DNA of 64,000 bases. It comes from Antilocapra americana (lineage: Eukaryota > Chordata > Mammalia > Artiodactyla > Antilocapridae). Position numbers and translations under genes: made by a program. The DNA lies in assembly GCA_007570785.1 (NCBI GenBank), contig ML661885.1, positions 11,387,355 through 11,451,354 on the forward strand, read 5' to 3'. Below the pieces are notes generated by a model. The model worked only from the letters and a program-made list of their open reading frames with translations, searched no databases and had not been told where the DNA came from. Below, one piece after another: positions 59,500-64,000 of the stretch (position 1 is the stretch's first letter; the number at the start of each line of letters is the position of its first letter).

Positions 59500-60090
59500 T
59501 CAGCGTCTAAAAAACTATATATGCATAGTTATCATTTGATCAAATGACCCTACTTCTAGAAGTCTCTTCCAAGGACACACTGGCAAAGCTATAGAAAGAC
59601 CAATGTGGGTGACTATTCAATGTTGTGCTATCGTAATAGAAAAAGAGTTGAAATAACTAAATGTTGATTAAAAGAAGAGTAAGGGATAAATTATGGTACA
59701 TCTACTGTAGAGTACTGTATAGCTATAAAAATGGAGGAATATCTCTGTAGATACATAGAACAATCCCCAGGATATACTGTTGAATAAAAAAGGCAAGGAG
59801 AAATGTTTTAATAGTGTGCTACCATTTATCTAAGTAAGTGTAATGGAACTGTGGATATGTATTTACTTATATTAAAGCCAAAATAACAATGGCAGAACCT
59901 GCCATATTGTAAAACGCACACACACAGTTACTTTTTAAATGTTACCAATGGGAGAAGGGAAGGAATAGAAAATGAGAGTGAAGCAGGTAGAGAGTAGAGG
60001 GTAGGGATAGAATCTTGACTTCTTCAAACTTTGTGTGTATGAGACTTTGGAAGCATTTAAATATTTTATATATAATTTTTGGGAAACATG
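59500..60090 (+). repeat. Old L1 ORF2 end and 3' UTR
   Basis: CAAATGACCCTACTTCTAGA through ATTATGGTACATCTACTGTA and TATAGCTATAAAAATGGAGG is the plus-strand pattern of old mammalian L1 3' ends. It is degenerate. Confidence 0.75.
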
Positions 60091-60964
60091 GTTAACCTCT
60101 TAAAACAGTGATTTCTAGCAGATGAGCCCAACAGTATGGCAAAACACACTCAGATGAATTACTCCAAGTCTTTGTAAACTAGTGATTTGATTTTTCTCTG
60201 GTGGAATATACCCAAAGGACAGAGGGAACAGCATCTGCTCTTAACCTGTTTTTAATGACTGTGTTGTTAATGACAGTTTGGGTATTATTATAAAGAGTGT
60301 GTGCTTTGTGTGATATAGCAAAGAATTAATTATGCTGATATTCTTAAGAACCAGAATATTTGGCATAGGGGAAAGGAAATACAAATATAAGATCAATAAG
60401 TTTAAGTGAAAACCCTATATCCTGCTTTGAATGAAAAATATCAGTATGAACTCATAATATATATATATATATATATTTTAAAAACAAAAGTACAATCTCT
60501 ACAGGCAGTGAACATAGCTAGAGCCCAGGAATTCTTTCTATTTTCTCAACTTTTCTGTAAGGCCGAATTATTTAAGTTTAAAACATAGACATTTCTTGGA
60601 TCTATCCACTGTTACCAACACCAAAACAGCGAGTACCCCAAGTATGCAGATTCTAGACTTAAAATATATTTTCAGCTAAAAAGAATCAGTCTATTGGAAT
60701 AATGGTTGATTCCAGGTCAAGAGCAGGTGGTATTTACAAAATGAGCCTAAAATGCCTTGTCATGCCAGAAGGCACGAACTGTGAAAGCTCACTAGGGCTG
60801 TGTCAGAAGAGCTCAGGAGCTGGCTTCAGTAGTCTCCTACTGGAAAGAGTTCAGAAAATTTGAACATGAATAGGAATAATCATTGCAGGGTAATGAAGTG
60901 TACCTAATACTTTAAGATACATATGTTTATCCAAAAAATTATTAATCTTTAGTAAGTTAAACCA
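60091..60964. other. Intronic sequence with an (AT)n run
   Basis: (AT)n at about 60457-60475. Otherwise unassigned. Confidence 0.5.
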
Positions 60965-61150
60965 GCAGGCTTTAGTAGGTTAAACCTGCAGGAGATGTGG
61001 TTTGATCCCTGGGTCTGGAACATCCCCTGGAGGAGGGCAAGGCAACCCATTCCAGTGTCCTTGCCTGGAGAATCCCATGGACATAGGAGCCTGGTGGGCT
61101 ACAGTTCAAAGGGTCGCAAAGAGTTGGATATGACTGAACACTCAGGCATA
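60965..61150 (+). mobile_element. Bov-tA type SINE, 5' end degraded
   Basis: AACCTGCAGGAGATGTGGTT through AAGAGTTGGATATGACTGAA. Confidence 0.9.
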
Positions 61151-61236
61151 TGTACAGGGGACCAAAGTTACTGTTTTTAAAAACTGGTAGAAGTCAAGGA
61201 AAAGAATCAGATTTTTTAATCCTCTTTTTTATATAA

Positions 61237-61767
61237 ATCGTACTTCGGAGTAACCTAATATTTGATGACAGGAAGTTTCTGTCTACAGAAGTATTCCAGC
61301 CAATAAGTGGTTATGGAATTGTAAAATTAGACAGTCACCTTTTGGCAATGCCTATTGAATTAATGCATCTAAGTAGTAATTACCAATGCTGCCCAAATCA
61401 TTGGAGAAGACAGTCTTATATGGGCCTCCAGATAAAACTAACCATTCTCTCTGAAGAAGTATTGGCAAAAACAAAAACCACAGCAAAACAACTTTATCCC
61501 GAACTAACTACTAATTTACAGAAATTACAAAGGGCACAGGAACATTTTAAACCACATCACAGGGAGGCAAAGGGGAAAATCCAGACTGTGAAAAATTCAA
61601 AGGACAAACAACTCATGTTTTTAAACAGGAACAGCAATGACAAAATTACAAGAGAGAAAATGAGACAGAGGAAGAGAATAGAGAGATTAAAAGAGACACA
61701 AAAGACTGTTGATCAATTGCAGCATATGGAGTCTTGCTCAGAGTCTGACTTGCGCAAACAGAGATAA
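61237..61767 (+). other. Unexplained 177-codon open frame
   Basis: Open from just after a stop at 61234 to the TAA at 61768. The first part reads SNLIFDDRKFLSTEVFQPIS and the middle SEEVLAKTKTTAKQLYPELT. The carboxyl third is rich in K, R, E and Q (REKMRQRKRIERLKETQK) and would look like a coiled coil. I do not recognise the protein. The DNA from about 61690 (GAGATTAAAAGAGACACAAA) resembles an ancient interspersed repeat that continues downstream, so at least the end of the frame is probably repeat-derived. It may be a retrocopy fragment fused by chance to a repeat, or coincidence. Confidence 0.3.
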
Positions 61768-62110
61768 TCAGGGAAATTTGACAGCTAAATAGATACTTGA
61801 TATTAAAACACTGTCACTTTGTATTTAGGTATGATAATGGTATTTGTTTATAGAAAAGCACTCTTACTTTTTAGAGATTACACACTGAACTATTTATAAA
61901 TGATGTGATGTCTGATGAATGGGATTTTCTTCAAACTGATTTGAGCAAGAAAGGGGTGATGTGGAAGGGACGTGGGTAGAGATGGGGGTAAAGTGAGTTT
62001 CCTCATGAGTTGATAATTGAGGGAAATGTGTGTGGATACAAAGGAGTTTGTTTTACTCTTCCTTCGGCTTTTGTATTAGTGTGAAAAATTCCATAATAAA
62101 GAGTAAAAAT
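61690..62110 (+). repeat. Ancient interspersed repeat, unclassified
   Basis: CAGGGAAATTTGACAGCTAA, then GGTATGATAATGGTATTTGT, CTCATGAGTTGATAATTGAG and TTCCATAATAAAGAGTAAAA, a pattern seen often in mammalian genomes. I cannot assign the family with certainty. Confidence 0.6.
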
Positions 62111-62149
62111 TTTAGATCATGGGTAGGAGGGTGCAGAAGATAGGAAAGG

Positions 62150-62504
62150 AAGAGAGAGAATATTGAGTACCTGTTAACATTAGCAGATATGCTCGGTATT
62201 TTTGATATGTTATTCAATTTAGTTCTTGTATCAGTCTGATGAAGTGGTTATGCTTTTCTTGGCTTACAGATAAGGAAACTGAAGCTAGTATGATTAAGTG
62301 ATTTGCTGAAAGTCTCAGGATTAGTACTGAGACTAATGTCCCTTGCACTATGTACCATGTACTCCACTTTAAGAGGAAAATCTGAAAGTGAGTTTAATTC
62401 ATTATTTGAACAATTGTATTGAGAGAAAGCTCACATAAAATCTCCCCCTTTAAAATGTATAGTTTAGTGGGTTTTAGTATATTCAAAGAGTTGCGTAACC
62501 ATTT
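62150..62504 (+). repeat. MIR-like fragment within unassigned sequence
   Basis: About 62215-62355 (GGCTTACAGATAAGGAAACT ... GTGATTTGCTGAAAGTCTCA) follows the MIR core pattern on the plus strand. Confidence 0.6.
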
Positions 62505-62711
62505 TGTTGTTAGTGTTTAGTCAGTAAGTCATGTCCAACTCTTTTGCAACCCCAGGGACTGTAGCTCGCCAGGCTCCTCTGTCCATGTGATTTTTCAGGA
62601 AAGAATACTGGAGTGGGTTGCCATTTCGTACCCCAGGGGGTCTTGCTGACCCAGGGCTCGAACCTGTGCTTCTTGTATCTCCTGCATTGGCAGGCGGACC
62701 ACTACTACAGC
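62505..62711 (-). mobile_element. Bov-tA type SINE
   Basis: Inverted: GTTAGTGTTTAGTCAGTAAG to CTGCATTGGCAGGCGGACCA. Confidence 0.9.
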
Positions 62712-62817
62712 TTTTTTTTTATGATTTATTTATTTCTATTTTCCTTGACATTATCGTGTTGGCCTTGCCATACATTGATATGAATCTGCCATGGTATACA
62801 TGTGTTCCCCTTCCAGA
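62712..62817 (-). mobile_element. Short L1 3' UTR fragment
   Basis: A T-run then TTGGCCTTGCCATACATTGA and ATACATGTGTTCCCCTTCC, antisense L1 3' UTR. Confidence 0.8.
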
Positions 62818-62914
62818 ACTACAACTTAAATTTAGAACATTTTCATCATCCCAAGAAATCCCATGTCAGCTCCCCATTCCTGCTAATCCCTTAGTCTAAG
62901 ACAACTGCTAATTT

Positions 62915-63720
62915 ACTTCCTGTCTCTTTAGATTTGCCATACTAGACATTTCATACAAATGCAATCATAAAATATATGGTCTTTTTTTTTTTTTTACTGT
63001 CTTCTTTCATTTAGCATAATGTTTTCAAGCTTCATTAATGGAGTGGCATGTATCAGTACTTCACTTCTTTTTATTGCTGAAAAATATTTTGTGGTATAAA
63101 TATGAGTGCTCATTCACTCAGTCCTGTCCAACTCTGCAATCCTTTGGATTGTAGCCTGCCAGGCTCCTCTGTCTATGAGATTTTTCAGGCAAGAACACTG
63201 GAGTGGGTTGCCATGTCCTTCCCAAGGGGTTCTTCCTGACCCAGGGATTGAACCTGAATCTCTTGGGTCTCTTCTGTTGCAGATGGATTCTTTCCCTCTG
63301 AGCCATGGGAGAAGCCCAATAGATATACTACATTTTGTTTATTCATTCATCAATTTGTGGACATTAGAGTTGTTTCTACTTGTCAGCCATTAAGAAGGAT
63401 GTTTATAGGAACGTTCATGTGCAAGTTTTTGTGGATTTGTTTTTAAAATTTCTCTTTTATGTAGGGAATGAAAATGCTAAAACATATCTCACTCTGTGTT
63501 TAACTTTTTGAGGAATTATCAAACTGTTTTGCATAGTGGCAGCACCATTTTACATTCCAGCCAGCAAGTTTTAAGATTCAAATTTCTCCATATTCTTGCT
63601 GACACTTGTGGTTTATCTTAAATTATAGCCATCCTCCTGGTGTAAAGTATCAATATTATTTTACTGTGGGTTTGATTTAATTGTTTTAATGACTAGTAAT
63701 ATTGGTAATGCAGTATTGAA
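62915..63720 (-). repeat. Old L1 3' end, antisense, split by a SINE
   Basis: CATTTCATACAAATGCAATC and TTCATTTAGCATAATGTTTT before the SINE, then TTTTGCATAGTGGCAGCACC and TACATTCCAGCCAGCAAGTT after it. Confidence 0.72.
63103..63318 (-). mobile_element. Bov-tA type SINE nested in old L1
   Basis: Inverted: GAGTGCTCATTCACTCAGTC to GAGCCATGGGAGAAGCCCA. Confidence 0.9.
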
Positions 63721-64000
63721 ACATTGAATCATACATAACCTTAATTTTGTCATTCTTTTATTCACTCAACAAATGTATGTCAAATACTTTCTATTAATAT
63801 ATGCCAGACCTTGGAGAAGAAATGACAGTTCATCTTTTGTAGGTGAAGGAAAGAATGTTAGTAGCTGATGGGTTTGGTGATGAGAAAATGAACAAATTCT
63901 CTTCTGATTTCTTTCATTTTCTCACTGAGATAAGCAACATGATCAGTTGAGAATCAGGAGAGAGAGAGGAGATGTTGTAACTAAGGAATAAAAATGTATC

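Overview
The window is mammalian, from a ruminant and most likely a bovid. It is about 64 kb of AT-rich intronic DNA with very short exons, packed with repeats found only in ruminants: BovB LINEs, Bov-tA/BOV-A2 type SINEs whose tails derive from BovB, CHR-type tRNA-Glu SINEs shared by cetartiodactyls, and L1 copies of the bovine type. No bacterial or organellar genes, rRNA, tRNA genes or CRISPR arrays are visible.

The only host gene I can support is C8orf34 (vestibule-1), on the plus strand. Four internal coding exons are recognisable by reading frame, splice sites and similarity to the human protein as I remember it: 11035-11182 (148 nt, RIIa/DPY30-like dimerisation region), 21424-21555 (132 nt, basic linker), 34155-34283 (129 nt) and a 29-nt microexon at 54556-54584. 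The frame runs through all four joins without a stop (phases 0-1, 1-1, 1-1, 1-0). The start codon, first exon(s) and the later exons lie outside the window. The introns are at least 11.0 kb, 10.2 kb, 12.6 kb, 20.3 kb and at least 9.4 kb.

Layout. 1-11034: upstream intron with SINEs, an L1 3' end, a near-perfect 31-bp inverted repeat at 7301-7404, and a BovB copy with a mutated reverse-transcriptase active site. 11183-21423: BovB fragments and an L1 with a 5' inversion. 21556-34154: about 4 kb of antisense L1 and several SINEs. 34284-54555: the most active region, with a young L1 (38186-39214), a class II solo LTR (43855-44953) and a minus-strand class I endogenous retrovirus (45439-51073). 54585-64000: older LINEs and SINEs and an unexplained 177-codon open frame.

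The strongest unusual item is the class I ERV. It has a 4-bp target duplication, a proline-tRNA primer site, and LTRs that differ by only three substitutions plus a 79-bp U3 indel. Its interior is short and already broken, with env remnants in conflicting frames and no pol that I could see. This fits recent mobilisation of an already defective, non-autonomous element. No new multi-gene system is visible.
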